Of a DNA stretch of 46,257 bases, positions 18,367 through 27,526 are shown piece after piece; the first letter of the stretch is position 1, and each line of letters begins with the position of its first letter. The stretch is taken from NCBI GenBank assembly GCA_905477545.1, contig CAJQGN010000105.1, positions 1 to 46,257 on the forward strand. The letters run 5' to 3'. Made by a program: the position numbers and the translations under genes. The DNA comes from an uncultured Acidimicrobiales bacterium (GTDB taxonomy: Bacteria; Actinomycetota; Acidimicrobiia; Acidimicrobiales; Poriferisodalaceae). Below the pieces are notes generated by a model. The model ran no database searches. It was not told the DNA's origin and saw only the letters and a list, made by a program, of their open reading frames with translations.

Positions 18367-19557
18367 TTACCCCAGTTGTGACCCGACAACAGACACAAAT
18401 GAGACACATGCTCCTGGCTGACCACCGAGATTGTGCGTTAACCCAAGAGTCTTATCTGAATCAATTTGCCGTTCGGGTGGTGCTTCTCCGCGCAGCTGCA
18501 GCCAACATTCGAACAGCATTCTTAGGCCCGAAGCGCCAATTGGATGCCCAAAGCTCTTCAGCCCTCCATCTGGATTGACGGGTAAATCACCATCAAGGTC
18601 AAACGTCCCGTTAAGTGCTTCTTTCCATCCAGTGCCTTCGGACGCAAACCCCAGATCTTCCATAAGAACTAACTCTGTCGGTGTAAAGCAATCGTGTACT
18701 TCTGCCATAGCTATTTCGCTACGGGGATCTACAATTCCTGCCTGCTTGTATGCTTCCTCAGCAGATGCTCGAACTTCTCTGAAGGTCGTGTAGTCATAAG
18801 TGCTATCCAAAGCTCCCGTTGCAGGCCCTGATGAAAAACTCAATGCTTTTACGTACAACGGTTTGTCGGTGTACTTGTGAGCATCTTCGGCCCGCACAAT
18901 AATCGCAGCAGCCGATCCATCTGAAACGCCTGAGCAATCAAATATTCCTAGAGGGCCAGCGATTAATGGTGACCCAGAAATTGTTTCTTTTGCAACTTCT
19001 TTGCGGAACTGTGCTCTCGGATTCAAAGCACCATTTTTGTGATTTTTCCAGGCGATTCGCGTTAGCACTTCTTTCATGGTGTCTTCGTCAAGCCCATGTT
19101 TCTTCGCATAAGCAGGGGCTAAGAGACTAAACGTCGCAGGAGCGGTAATAGTTGAACTGGTTCCATCGCTCGGTGGAGCCGACCCTGTAAGACCCGAGTA
19201 TCCGCTGTCTTTAAGTTTTTCAACTCCGATAGCCATAACTGTGTCATAGGCACCCGATGCAACGGCATAGCAGGCATTTCGAAATGCTTCAGAGCCTGTC
19301 GCACACATATTTTCGAGACGGGTTACAGGCTTGTAATCGATTTGTAATGGTTTAGACAGAGTTAGTCCGGAAACACCGGATGCCATTGTTCCTAACCAGA
19401 ACGCGTCTATATCATCCTGCACAACGCCAGCTGATTCATATGCTTCGTGAGCAGCATCGACAAGCATGTCGTCGACGCTTTTATCCCAGTGTTCACCGAA
19501 ATTGGTGCAACCCATTCCGATAATGGCAACCTGGTCTTTAATTCCATGTGAGGCCAT
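18367..19557 (-). CDS. SCPx-type thiolase (acetyl-CoA acetyltransferase-like)
   Basis: This 396-residue thiolase-fold enzyme belongs to the lipid-transfer (SCPx) subgroup. The nucleophile Cys is in RLENMCATGSEAF near residue 85. The C-terminal catalytic motifs are GGLKSFGHPIGASG (His) and HNLGGQPGACV (second Cys). It could cleave or form acetoacetyl-CoA-like bonds, or act as a retro-aldolase in the manner of Ltp2. The next gene upstream (51 bases away) encodes an HMGCS-like/DUF35 protein. In archaeal thiolase-HMGCS-DUF35 complexes and in steroid-degrading Ltp2-DUF35 pairs such partners work together, so a complex is likely. The substrate is unknown. Confidence 0.88.
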   Translation of the reverse strand: MASHGIKDQVAIIGMGCTNFGEHWDKSVDDMLVDAAHEAYESAGVVQDDIDAFWLGTMASGVSGLTLSKPLQIDYKPVTRLENMCATGSEAFRNACYAVASGAYDTVMAIGVEKLKDSGYSGLTGSAPPSDGTSSTITAPATFSLLAPAYAKKHGLDEDTMKEVLTRIAWKNHKNGALNPRAQFRKEVAKETISGSPLIAGPLGIFDCSGVSDGSAAAIIVRAEDAHKYTDKPLYVKALSFSSGPATGALDSTYDYTTFREVRASAEEAYKQAGIVDPRSEIAMAEVHDCFTPTELVLMEDLGFASEGTGWKEALNGTFDLDGDLPVNPDGGLKSFGHPIGASGLRMLFECWLQLRGEAPPERQIDSDKTLGLTHNLGGQPGACVSFVSVVGSQLG

Positions 19558-19608
19558 GTCATTTATCCCCTGTGTTTGCCGCTATTAAGCGGACTTGTAA
19601 CGTTCCAC

Positions 19609-21006
19609 TCATGAGCTGAGTGGGCGAGCTTTCCAAAAGTAATTATGAATTCCTTCGGCTGTGAATAGCCTTCTAAAAGTCATTTCAACGCGACCACCTA
19701 TCTCAACCGCTGCCGGATCTACATCCGTCATCTCAGCCTGAAATCTGCCTCCGCCATCGTAGTCAATGACAACAGCGACGACCGGCGGTGACAGCGAGTA
19801 CGCAAGGCGGTCTATTGTAAAGGTGGCAATCGTTGCCGGAATGTCAGCCATTCGTATTCGTTCCATGTCATCGACAGAGCCACCAGACATTGAAACCCTC
19901 ATCGGAGGCAAGTGAATTGCTCCAGACGAGCGGTCTCGAGAGCCTACGAAAGCATATTTCCAGTCCTGCGAGCGAAAAGCTGGTGGAGCGCCGGGCCGGT
20001 CTGGGTCAGGTCTCCTAGGCGGTTCACGATCTAGAAACCCTCTCCAGGTCAGATAAAGATTGTAATCCAGTGAGCTATTTCCTCCGGCTATCTGTGATTC
20101 CACTGTCTTAAACCGATTGTAATTATTGATAGCTTCTGTTGTTTCCAAGATCTGCACGGTTGCGCCATCAGCTAGATGTACAACCATAATTTTTTCACCA
20201 GCAGCAGCGGTATCTAACGCGGAAGCAAGCAAAAGCCCAAGATGAGCAGTGCCGGTGTTGCCTACGACGGATTCAAGCCCATTAACAAGTTTGTCTCCAG
20301 CTACACGAGAAAGGCTATTCACTGCCCGGGTATGAAGCCCTACAACAATCACTTTGTCTAGATCTTCTAATCCAACATTTGCAGCTTTTAGCGCTCGTTC
20401 GATGGCCTCATTACCTAACTCTAAATACGCTTGTTCGCCGAATCGTTCTTCCCAAATACGACTGAAAGAATCACCGGGCTGACGGTAACGATCAAGAAAT
20501 TCACCGGTCGCCGATGCGCTACCGAGTGAGCGGGCTATTACCGGGGAATCATCTTCATCTCCGAACAAAAAAGCAACTGCGGCGTCTCCGCCATTCGATT
20601 CGTCAGCACTTGTCGGCTTTCCAGTCCGAAGGTCGGAGAGAATGGCCATAGCGATTCCTTCGCTACCTCTAGCGCCTCGCATCGCTGCTTCGGCAGATCG
20701 AGCAGAACCTCCGGTGTCGACCGCCCATGTTTCTTGAGGCAGGTCAAGAGCCGCTTGGATTGCAGTGGCGTTTGTTTTATCTAGATAAGCTGGGTTAGCT
20801 GTCGCAAACAAAATCGACGTTGGCGCGACCTGGGCATTTCGCAAAGCATTTCTGGCAGCCTCGACACCCATGGTCGTTGTGTCTTCATCAAAGCTAGCAA
20901 CAGAGCGTTCGCCGCGTCCTCCGCCAGCACCCATTGCTGCAGCTATTTTCGAACGGTCTAAACGGTAGTAAGGAACATATGCCCCGTAGCCGATAATGCC
21001 TCTCAC
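19609..21006 (-). CDS. HMG-CoA synthase-like protein with C-terminal DUF35 OB-fold, cysteine-free
   Basis: Residues 1 to about 320 have the KAS III/HMG-CoA synthase fold, beginning with GIIGYGAYVPYYRLDR. From about 335 onward, WKYAFVGSRDRSSGAIHLPP begins a DUF35 domain: a rubredoxin-like ribbon followed by an OB fold. The 465-residue chain contains no cysteine at all. The HMGCS nucleophile position (usually in a C-x-A-G segment) reads DTGGSARS. The zinc ribbon, normally G-x-C-x2-C-G, reads GSRDRSSG. It is therefore unlikely to be an active HMG-CoA synthase; a scaffolding or substrate-channelling role for the adjacent thiolase is more plausible. The start is GTG at 21006. Confidence 0.75.
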   Translation of the reverse strand: MRGIIGYGAYVPYYRLDRSKIAAAMGAGGGRGERSVASFDEDTTTMGVEAARNALRNAQVAPTSILFATANPAYLDKTNATAIQAALDLPQETWAVDTGGSARSAEAAMRGARGSEGIAMAILSDLRTGKPTSADESNGGDAAVAFLFGDEDDSPVIARSLGSASATGEFLDRYRQPGDSFSRIWEERFGEQAYLELGNEAIERALKAANVGLEDLDKVIVVGLHTRAVNSLSRVAGDKLVNGLESVVGNTGTAHLGLLLASALDTAAAGEKIMVVHLADGATVQILETTEAINNYNRFKTVESQIAGGNSSLDYNLYLTWRGFLDREPPRRPDPDRPGAPPAFRSQDWKYAFVGSRDRSSGAIHLPPMRVSMSGGSVDDMERIRMADIPATIATFTIDRLAYSLSPPVVAVVIDYDGGGRFQAEMTDVDPAAVEIGGRVEMTFRRLFTAEGIHNYFWKARPLSS

Positions 21007-21093
21007 AGATCCCCCATGCTTGAATACCCTCCGAGTTTAGTCTCAGATATTTGCCATCTGCTATTCATAAAGCACAAAGAATGAAATTCTGAC

Positions 21094-21711
21094 TTACGCA
21101 TCTGCAAAATATGGGCTCTCGCCTGAAGCATGATCTGTGATATCTAGAACATGCTCAACTCCGTCCACTAACTCCACGAGTGTTTTCTCGATACCAGCGG
21201 TAACAGTCGAATTGGCCATTCCGCAGCCCTGGCATCCCCCGCCCAGCTTTACTAGCACGGTAGTTCCTTCTACTCGCACTAACTCTGCAAATCCACCATG
21301 CGCAGCGATTGAAGGGTTAATTCGCTTTACCAAAACTTCTTGGATTTGTTCTTCCTTGGTCCCAGAGAGGTCCAAGACGGAATTAGGTCCTAAATCTGGA
21401 CGGTTCGGATTTCTCAAAACTAGACCCGCCTGATGTCCATTCGTCGGTAGGTCGAGAGTAGCGCCCTCAAGCTTGGATATGTCTTGTTCAGGGACCAGAA
21501 CCGTAAGCCCAGAACCTACGTGTGAAGGGACATCGCCTTGATCCGCTTCACTTAAAAGCTCAAAAGCTAAGTCGTAGGTGTAATCGACACCTTGTACCCC
21601 TGTTACTTCGATACGCAGGGCAAGTTGATCTGCGTCTTGTTCGCCTGCACGCAACTCAATTACTTTTTCAAGTGCAGTCTCAGTTACGGTAATGGCATTA
21701 CGTTCCGACAT
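21094..21711 (-). CDS. NfuA-like Fe-S cluster scaffold/carrier
   Basis: This 205-residue protein has two domains. The N-terminal part (about 1-105) looks like an A-type HesB/IscA domain that has lost its cluster cysteines. The C-terminal part is a NifU C-terminal domain with the CxxC cluster site in GGGCQGCGMANSTVTAGIEK. This degenerate-A-type plus Nfu layout is that of NfuA, which carries a [4Fe-4S] cluster to target apoproteins. Possible local clients are MoaA and the nuclease encoded at 37 kb, but nothing in the sequence links them. The ATG is at 21711. Confidence 0.88.
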   Translation of the reverse strand: MSERNAITVTETALEKVIELRAGEQDADQLALRIEVTGVQGVDYTYDLAFELLSEADQGDVPSHVGSGLTVLVPEQDISKLEGATLDLPTNGHQAGLVLRNPNRPDLGPNSVLDLSGTKEEQIQEVLVKRINPSIAAHGGFAELVRVEGTTVLVKLGGGCQGCGMANSTVTAGIEKTLVELVDGVEHVLDITDHASGESPYFADA

Positions 21712-21851
21712 AGTCTTACTCTATCTAACCGAAGCCCCAGGTGCCCACGAATCTTACGTAGGTACTTGTGCAACATCAGCATGGTGGAGCTCTGAGTATC
21801 CAGGTAGCGTGACAGATTAAGAAATATTATGTCGCTTCCTATGGAGATCTT

Positions 21852-22835
21852 ATGAGTTTTCGCGCCGTTATGCTTTCGGAAAAAGACCGACAAGTAGCTA
21901 GTTCAATAGTTGACCTTGAGGATGCTGATCTTCCTCAAGGCGATGTCTTAGTATCAGTGGACTACAGCACACTTAACTACAAAGACGGCATGGTTCTTAG
22001 TGGAATCGGACGACTAGTTCGTAACTATCCCCATGTCCCTGGAATCGATTTTTCTGGCGTTGTCGAGGCCTCGCATGACACTCGCTTTAAATCTGGAGAT
22101 CGTGTCGTTCTGACGGGTTGGAAAGTCGGTGAAGTTCACTGGGGCGGCTTCGCTGAAAAAGCAAGAGTAAATGCGGACTGGCTGGTAAAGCTGCCAAAGA
22201 GTCTTTCAAACCTAGATGCTATGGCGGTTGGGACAGCCGGCCTCACATCAATGTTGGCTATGCAGGCCCTCGAAGATCATGGCATCAAAGAAGGCCCAGT
22301 CCTCGTCACAGGAGCAGCTGGTGGAGTTGGAAGCGTTGCTACCCATCTTCTTGCTAGCGCGGGCTATGAGGTCGCTGCTTCTACCGGCAGACCAGAAACA
22401 GAGACATACCTGAGATCTCTGGGGGCAACGAGCATCATTCAGAGAAGTGAACTAGCAGAACAACCTACCGGTCCTTTAGCGAGTGAAAGATGGGGCGGCT
22501 GCATCGATGCAGTCGGAGATGTTACTTTGGCGCACGCTCTGACTGAAATGCAGTACGGATCTAGTATCGCAGCTTGCGGGTTGGCTGGCGGCAACGCTCT
22601 GAACACCACTGTCATTCCTTTTCTGCTCAGAGCGGTGAACCTACTCGGAATAGATTCAGTAGTAGCTCCATTCGATTCGCGAGTGCGAGCGTGGGCTCGC
22701 CTTGACGAGCTACTTGATCGCGATACCTTAAAGTCCATGACGACTATAGTAAGCCTATTGGATGCTTCAATGATGGGACCTCAAATCATTCAAGGGCAGG
22801 TGCAAGGTCGAGTCGTTGTTGATGTAAAGGCCTAG
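21852..22835 (+). CDS. acuI: Acrylyl-CoA reductase AcuI/YhdH-like (MDR family)
   Basis: This 327-residue medium-chain dehydrogenase/reductase lacks the zinc ligands of alcohol dehydrogenases. Hallmarks of the AcuI/YhdH branch are the STLNYKDGMVLSG segment, the PGIDFSGVVE strand, TGWKVGEVHWGGFAEKARV, and the NADPH-binding VTGAAGGVGSVA. The family reduces acryloyl-CoA to propionyl-CoA, detoxifying acrylate from DMSP or 3-hydroxypropionate routes. Propionyl-CoA made this way could feed the methylmalonyl-CoA pathway; a mutase gene lies 3 kb downstream on the other strand. It is divergent from the nfuA-like gene. Confidence 0.88.
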   Translation: MSFRAVMLSEKDRQVASSIVDLEDADLPQGDVLVSVDYSTLNYKDGMVLSGIGRLVRNYPHVPGIDFSGVVEASHDTRFKSGDRVVLTGWKVGEVHWGGFAEKARVNADWLVKLPKSLSNLDAMAVGTAGLTSMLAMQALEDHGIKEGPVLVTGAAGGVGSVATHLLASAGYEVAASTGRPETETYLRSLGATSIIQRSELAEQPTGPLASERWGGCIDAVGDVTLAHALTEMQYGSSIAACGLAGGNALNTTVIPFLLRAVNLLGIDSVVAPFDSRVRAWARLDELLDRDTLKSMTTIVSLLDASMMGPQIIQGQVQGRVVVDVKA

Positions 22836-22862
22836 TCATTATCTGGGTCAAACTAGTAATTT

Positions 22863-23297
22863 CTATGCTCTTCGTAACATCGGAAGATGCAATATGCCAT
22901 CTTCCAAGTAGTCCGCACCTGACCTTACGAACCCATACTTGCCATACCATTTTTCTAAGTGGGCTTGTGCAGACAGCGTCCAGGGTCCAACGCTGCCATC
23001 TAATACTTTATTAATCAACTTGCCCGCCATGCCTTTAGACCTTGAATCTTGTCGTGTAACGACCCGGCCAATTCGTCGAGTTGCACCCTCATCGAGAACA
23101 CGCAGACATGAAACTAGACCCTCAGAGTCATCGATCCAATAGTGCATGGCGCTCTGGTCTAGATAATCTAAGTCTTGATAGGCGCAATTCTGTTCAACGA
23201 CAAAAATACTCACTCTGAGAGCCAATATTTCGTACAACTTTGACGGGTTAAGATCATCAAAGACCGCTACGCGAATTTCCCTAGCTCCTTCATTCAC
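22863..23297 (-). CDS. GNAT-family N-acetyltransferase, ElaA-like
   Basis: This 144-residue acetyl-CoA-dependent N-acetyltransferase resembles ElaA. The segment LYEILALRVSIFVVEQNCAYQDLDYLD is the characteristic ElaA opening. The acetyl-CoA loop is IGRVVTRQDSRSKGMAGKLI, followed by YGKYGFVRSGADYLEDGILHLPM. Its GTG start (23297) overlaps the stop of the upstream 45-codon membrane ORF as GTGA, so translation is probably coupled. The acceptor substrate is unknown. Confidence 0.88.
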   Translation of the reverse strand: MNEGAREIRVAVFDDLNPSKLYEILALRVSIFVVEQNCAYQDLDYLDQSAMHYWIDDSEGLVSCLRVLDEGATRRIGRVVTRQDSRSKGMAGKLINKVLDGSVGPWTLSAQAHLEKWYGKYGFVRSGADYLEDGILHLPMLRRA

Positions 23298-23431
23298 AAC
23301 AAGGAAGCCAAGGTCGAGAAGCCCGCCATAAACATCGCAAACACAACTACAACAGAGGTCCAGTATACGATTGGTTTTCGCTTTCTCAGTGAAAGAATTT
23401 CTCCGCTGCGGTCATAATAATTACGGGCCAT
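23294..23431 (-). CDS. 45-aa single-span membrane microprotein
   Basis: This ATG-initiated frame of 45 codons starts 33 bases after the ABC-F stop and ends in a TGA that overlaps the GNAT start codon (GTGA). The product has a polar, basic N-terminal half (residues 1-20, with RKRK) and one hydrophobic helix (about 21-45, with VVVVFAMFMAGFSTLASLL), giving a positive-inside type II layout. The tight fit between flanking genes, the start/stop overlap and the coherent topology argue that it is real. No family is recognised. Confidence 0.6.
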   Translation of the reverse strand: MARNYYDRSGEILSLRKRKPIVYWTSVVVVFAMFMAGFSTLASLL

Positions 23432-23464
23432 ATATCAAGGATACCTGCTTGTGCCATGGTGTCT

Positions 23465-25183
23465 CTAGCTGTCTAGCTCTTCAGATAACAGCAGCCACTC
23501 TTCTTCCCTAGATCTAAGCGCAGCGTCAACATCGGCGTATTTCTTGGCCGACTCTGCTAGCCGACTGAAATCGTTTCTTTCTTTATTCATCTCACTCTGA
23601 ATAGTCTCTTGCTCCACAGTCAATTCGGCAATTTCTTTGTCAATTTTTGTAATTAAACGCTCCAGCGTCGAAGCAGATCTACGGTTAGTGGCCTTTCGTT
23701 TAGTCTTTCGATCTTTCTCATTTAATACTTTCTTTGTTGCTACCGCGTTCTCCCACACGGCTTCCCCGGCACCCAAAACGCGAAGACCGCCATCATTTAT
23801 CGCTACTACGTGGTCAATAGTTCGCTCAAGAAACACTCGATCATGCGTGACCACGACCAAAGCACCTTTAAAGTTATCCAACCAATCTTCTAACGCTCGT
23901 AACGTATCCAAATCTAAATCGTTTGTAGGCTCGTCAAGAAGAAGGACATTCGGTTCACCCACTAACAATGCCAACAGTTGCAGTCGACGCTGCTCACCAC
24001 CAGAAAGACTCTCTACTTTCGCTCGGTGAGTCGCCGGTTCAAACCAAAATCTTCCCAAAAGCGCTATCTGGCTATGGTTCAACCGACTTCCTCTACCAGC
24101 AATCACCTCTTCTACCGTTAAATCGCTGTCTAGCGAATCTCCTTTTTGGTCGAAATACCCGACCTCTATCGTCGAGCCACGCTCCACTTCCCCCTTTAAA
24201 GGTTCCCGTCTCCCTGCAAGAATATCTAGGAACGTTGACTTGCCTGAACCATTTGGTCCTACCACTCCAAGGCGAGCATTCGGTTCGAGGCTCATGCTGA
24301 CATTTGCGAACAAGGGCACCTCATCATCATGCCCACCACTCACATTCTCAAGCTCTATTACTTTTCGCCCAAGCCGACTCTGTTTATACTCCCCTAGCGC
24401 TAACGAATTCTCTCGGTCATCATTTTTTTCTGGGCGTGTAAGCGTTCTGTGAGCCACGGCTAACCGGGCTTTAGGTTTTCGCCTACGCGCTTTCGCTCCT
24501 CGTCGCAACCAGACAAGTTCTTGACGAGCCAAAGTAAGTCTTGCTGACTCATGTTTTGCTAATGCCTCCTCTCGTTCAGCTCGAGCGTGCAGGTAATTTT
24601 GATAGCCGCCTTCGACAATTAAGGTCCAGTCTTTAGAAAGAGCTACGGTGCGAGTGGCAACTCGATCTAGAAGATGGCGATCGTGGGTAACTAAAATTAT
24701 TCCTCCTCGAAAGTCCAACATTTTACGTTCCAAAAAATCAATGCCTTCTATATCCAGGTGATTCGTTGGCTCATCCAAGATTAGCAACTCAGCATCATCG
24801 TCTAAAAGTGTTATTGCCAGCGCCACACGTTTTGCTTGCCCACCCGACAACGTTGTAACTTTTCTATCCGCAATTGCAGCCAATCCAAGTCGGTCTACAG
24901 CGGCATCTGCTTGCCAGCTATGTCCCACTGCATCTTGAACTGTTACGTTTCCAATATCGGGACGCTGCCAAAGGCAAGACGTTTGCAAGCCACGCTGTCT
25001 CCTGATAGTTCCGCTATCGGCTGTCTCTAATCCAGCAATGATTCTTAGAAGAGTAGATTTCCCTGAGCCGTTGATTCCAAGGACACCAATTCTTTCACCA
25101 TTCTTAATGGTAAAGGAAAGGTCTCTAAATAGTGGCTTGCTCGGCCAAGCCATACCCAAAGATTCAATGTCAAGGAGAGTCAT
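23465..25183 (-). CDS. ABC-F family ATPase, Uup-like
   Basis: This soluble protein of about 570 residues has two tandem ABC domains and no membrane segment. Walker A motifs are GINGSGKST and GPNGSGKST. Signature motifs are LSGGQ and LSGGE. Walker B with the catalytic Glu is LLILDEPTNHLD and VLLLDEPTNDLD. An interdomain linker rich in Arg and Lys and a C-terminal coiled coil from about residue 505 (TLERLITKIDKEIAEL) make it Uup-like. ABC-F proteins bind the ribosomal E site and relieve stalls, and some give antibiotic resistance. The ATG at 25183 (MTLLDIESL) is preferred over an upstream TTG at 25192. Confidence 0.92.
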   Translation of the reverse strand: MTLLDIESLGMAWPSKPLFRDLSFTIKNGERIGVLGINGSGKSTLLRIIAGLETADSGTIRRQRGLQTSCLWQRPDIGNVTVQDAVGHSWQADAAVDRLGLAAIADRKVTTLSGGQAKRVALAITLLDDDAELLILDEPTNHLDIEGIDFLERKMLDFRGGIILVTHDRHLLDRVATRTVALSKDWTLIVEGGYQNYLHARAEREEALAKHESARLTLARQELVWLRRGAKARRRKPKARLAVAHRTLTRPEKNDDRENSLALGEYKQSRLGRKVIELENVSGGHDDEVPLFANVSMSLEPNARLGVVGPNGSGKSTFLDILAGRREPLKGEVERGSTIEVGYFDQKGDSLDSDLTVEEVIAGRGSRLNHSQIALLGRFWFEPATHRAKVESLSGGEQRRLQLLALLVGEPNVLLLDEPTNDLDLDTLRALEDWLDNFKGALVVVTHDRVFLERTIDHVVAINDGGLRVLGAGEAVWENAVATKKVLNEKDRKTKRKATNRRSASTLERLITKIDKEIAELTVEQETIQSEMNKERNDFSRLAESAKKYADVDAALRSREEEWLLLSEELDS

Positions 25184-25228
25184 ATAGAACAATCGATTGG
25201 AGGTATCAGAAGCTAGAAAAAACGAGCT

Positions 25229-25756
25229 TTAATCAGTTAACAAAAACCAACTTAACGTTTTGTCCACATCTTCCACCCGGACTTCGACTTTCCGCTGACC
25301 CGAATCATCAATAGTTTTTGCGTTGCAATAAAATGTGCCGCCTACGAGCGCAACTATGTACTCTTCGTCTCCGCAGTCAGTTACAACATCAAAACCCACG
25401 TCGATCCTAATCTGATCGCTCAAAGCGGCTTCGGTCCTTATGACCTGCAAAGCAACATGTTTTAGCTTGTGTTCATACCTGCCCTGTGCGTCCAGCATTC
25501 GAACCTGGATCTCAAAATAATTACCTTGGACTTCAGTTTGACAGGCAAAAACGGACTCAGGGCTCTTTGACACATCCTTGGGGCAGTCGACAGTACCAAT
25601 CCTTACAGGCGCCAGATCGCTGCCGACCATCTCTTGTAGTTCGCGTTCCATCGTGGTTTGATCGGAGCCTCCGCTGCAGGCGCTAGCAAGAAGTAAAACA
25701 ACCACCACAGCGGTCAGCGGAGTTTTAAAATAGCAAAGTTTCAAGATGCGGGTCAT
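25229..25756 (-). CDS. Lipoprotein with DUF4333-like repeats
   Basis: This 175-residue secreted lipoprotein has a signal peptide with hydrophobic core AVVVVLLLASAC, the lipid-modified Cys being at about residue 27. The mature part contains two similar units with spaced cysteines (VDCPKDVSKSPESVFACQ and VTDCGDEEYIVALVGGTFYC), a pattern like the actinobacterial DUF4333 family, each unit probably closed by a disulfide. The function is unknown. It lies between the mutase and ABC-F genes on the same strand, 45 bases before the latter. Confidence 0.7.
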   Translation of the reverse strand: MTRILKLCYFKTPLTAVVVVLLLASACSGGSDQTTMERELQEMVGSDLAPVRIGTVDCPKDVSKSPESVFACQTEVQGNYFEIQVRMLDAQGRYEHKLKHVALQVIRTEAALSDQIRIDVGFDVVTDCGDEEYIVALVGGTFYCNAKTIDDSGQRKVEVRVEDVDKTLSWFLLTD

Positions 25757-25832
25757 TTCAGTCCCGACAATAGCAAGGGACAGGCCATCGAGGCCACGGG
25801 CAAATCCATAAACTATTTTATTTATTTATTTC

Positions 25833-27476
25833 TCAAATAAATGGGCGTTCTTGATACCTTCCAAAAACCTCAGCTAATGAGTGCATAATCTCGCCTACAG
25901 TCGCCATCGACTTCGCGCTATCAATTAAGAATGGCATTAGATTTGCATCAGTTTCAGCTGCACGAGCTAGGGATATCAACGATCTATCTACAGCCATTTG
26001 GTTACGATCCGCTTTTACTTGGTGAAGGCTTTTGATTTGTTTGATTTCGTCCTCACGACTAATTTTCAGCAAATCAATTTGGTCTTCGTCGTTTCCTTCC
26101 GTAAATTCGTTAACGCCCACGACGACTCTTCGTCCTGAGTTTATTTTCTTTTCAAAGTCATACGCGGCATCGGCAATATTGCCTTGATACCAACCTTCGT
26201 CTATCAGCCTAAAAGCGCCCTCGAGCATTGATCCGTCACCGTTCGAGTCAATGTGGGCGAACATCTGTTCGGCTTCCGCTTCGAGTTTGTCTGTCAAAGC
26301 CTCCACGAACCAGCTACCCCCCAGTGGATCAACGACATTGGTCGCCCCGGTCTCGTAGGCAATCACTTGTTGGGTGCGAAGTGCTATTCGAGCAGCTTTC
26401 TCGGTTGGAAGAGCCAGCGCTTCATCCATCGAATTTGTGTGCAGGCTCTGCGTACCCCCAAGGACCCCAGCTAACCCTTCAATAGCGGTCCTAGCAATAT
26501 TAACTTCTGGCTGTTGGGCTGTTAATGACACTCCTGCAGTTTGTGTGTGGAAACGCATCATCATCGATTTTGGATCTTTAGCTCCGTACCGTTTCTTTAA
26601 CCACTTTGCCCAGATACGACGAGCAGCTCGATACTTGGCTATCTCTTCAAAGAAATCAATGTGTGCATTAAAAAAGAAGCTCAGTCGCGGAGCAAATTCG
26701 TCAACATCTAGTCCTCTTTCTACCGCAGCTTCAATATAAGCAAAACCATTCGCCAAGGTAAACGCTAGTTCCTGAGCAGCTGTTGATCCAGCTTCACGAA
26801 TGTGGTACCCGCTAATCGAAACTGAGTTCCAATTAGGCATTTCGTTTGAAGCAAACTCAATTGTGTCTGCTACCAATCGCATTGAGGGCCGGGGGGGAAA
26901 AACCCATTCTTTCTGGGCTTGATACTCCTTTAGAATATCATTTTGAAGCGTTCCGCCAAGTTTCTCTCGTCCTACGCCCTGATTCTCTGCATTCGCAACA
27001 AACATCGCCCAAACGGCAGCGGCAGGAGCGTTAATAGTCATTGATGTAGTAGTAGCCGAGAGGTCAATTCCGTTATACAAAACGTCCATATCGGCCAAAG
27101 TGTCAACAGCCACTCCGCATCGACCTACTTCGCCAATTGACAACACGTCATCGCTATCGAGTCCCATCAGCGTTGGCATGTCAAATGCGGTCGAAAGCCC
27201 GCCGCCTCCTGCTGCTAAAATTTCTTTGAAACGTTGATTCGTGCTTTCTGGAGTACCAAAACCAGCAAACATTCGCATCGTCCACAACCGGCCGCGATAC
27301 CCGCTCGGGTGCACACCACGAGTATACGGATACTGGCCGGGCCAGCCGACGGTTTCGCTAACATCATCATTAACAGGGGCATATAGCGGGTCAAGCGGAA
27401 CGCCACTCATTGTCTCGTAGTCCACGTCGCGAACTCGACCAGAATTAAATTCTTCTTGCCACTGCTCTCGTGTCAT
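25833..27476 (-). CDS. Methylmalonyl-CoA mutase-family large subunit (no B12-binding domain)
   Basis: This 547-residue TIM-barrel domain uses adenosylcobalamin to interconvert branched and linear acyl-CoAs. The CoA channel region YTRGVHPSGYRGRLWTMRMF, the core SISGYHIREAGSTAAQELAF (with the His that contacts substrate) and GGTQSLHTNSMDEALALP are all present. The C-terminal cobalamin-binding domain of long mutases (DxHxxG) is absent, so a separate small subunit must be encoded elsewhere. Methylmalonyl-CoA is the most common substrate. Isobutyryl-CoA mutase (also a split large chain of about 560 residues) is a real alternative that I cannot exclude. It sits 50 bases after the thiD-like gene. 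Confidence 0.88.
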   Translation of the reverse strand: MTREQWQEEFNSGRVRDVDYETMSGVPLDPLYAPVNDDVSETVGWPGQYPYTRGVHPSGYRGRLWTMRMFAGFGTPESTNQRFKEILAAGGGGLSTAFDMPTLMGLDSDDVLSIGEVGRCGVAVDTLADMDVLYNGIDLSATTTSMTINAPAAAVWAMFVANAENQGVGREKLGGTLQNDILKEYQAQKEWVFPPRPSMRLVADTIEFASNEMPNWNSVSISGYHIREAGSTAAQELAFTLANGFAYIEAAVERGLDVDEFAPRLSFFFNAHIDFFEEIAKYRAARRIWAKWLKKRYGAKDPKSMMMRFHTQTAGVSLTAQQPEVNIARTAIEGLAGVLGGTQSLHTNSMDEALALPTEKAARIALRTQQVIAYETGATNVVDPLGGSWFVEALTDKLEAEAEQMFAHIDSNGDGSMLEGAFRLIDEGWYQGNIADAAYDFEKKINSGRRVVVGVNEFTEGNDEDQIDLLKISREDEIKQIKSLHQVKADRNQMAVDRSLISLARAAETDANLMPFLIDSAKSMATVGEIMHSLAEVFGRYQERPFI

Positions 27477-27526
27477 TTCAAACTCTCCTATTGCAACGAT
27501 CCAATAACTCTAGTCGCTTCTAATGT

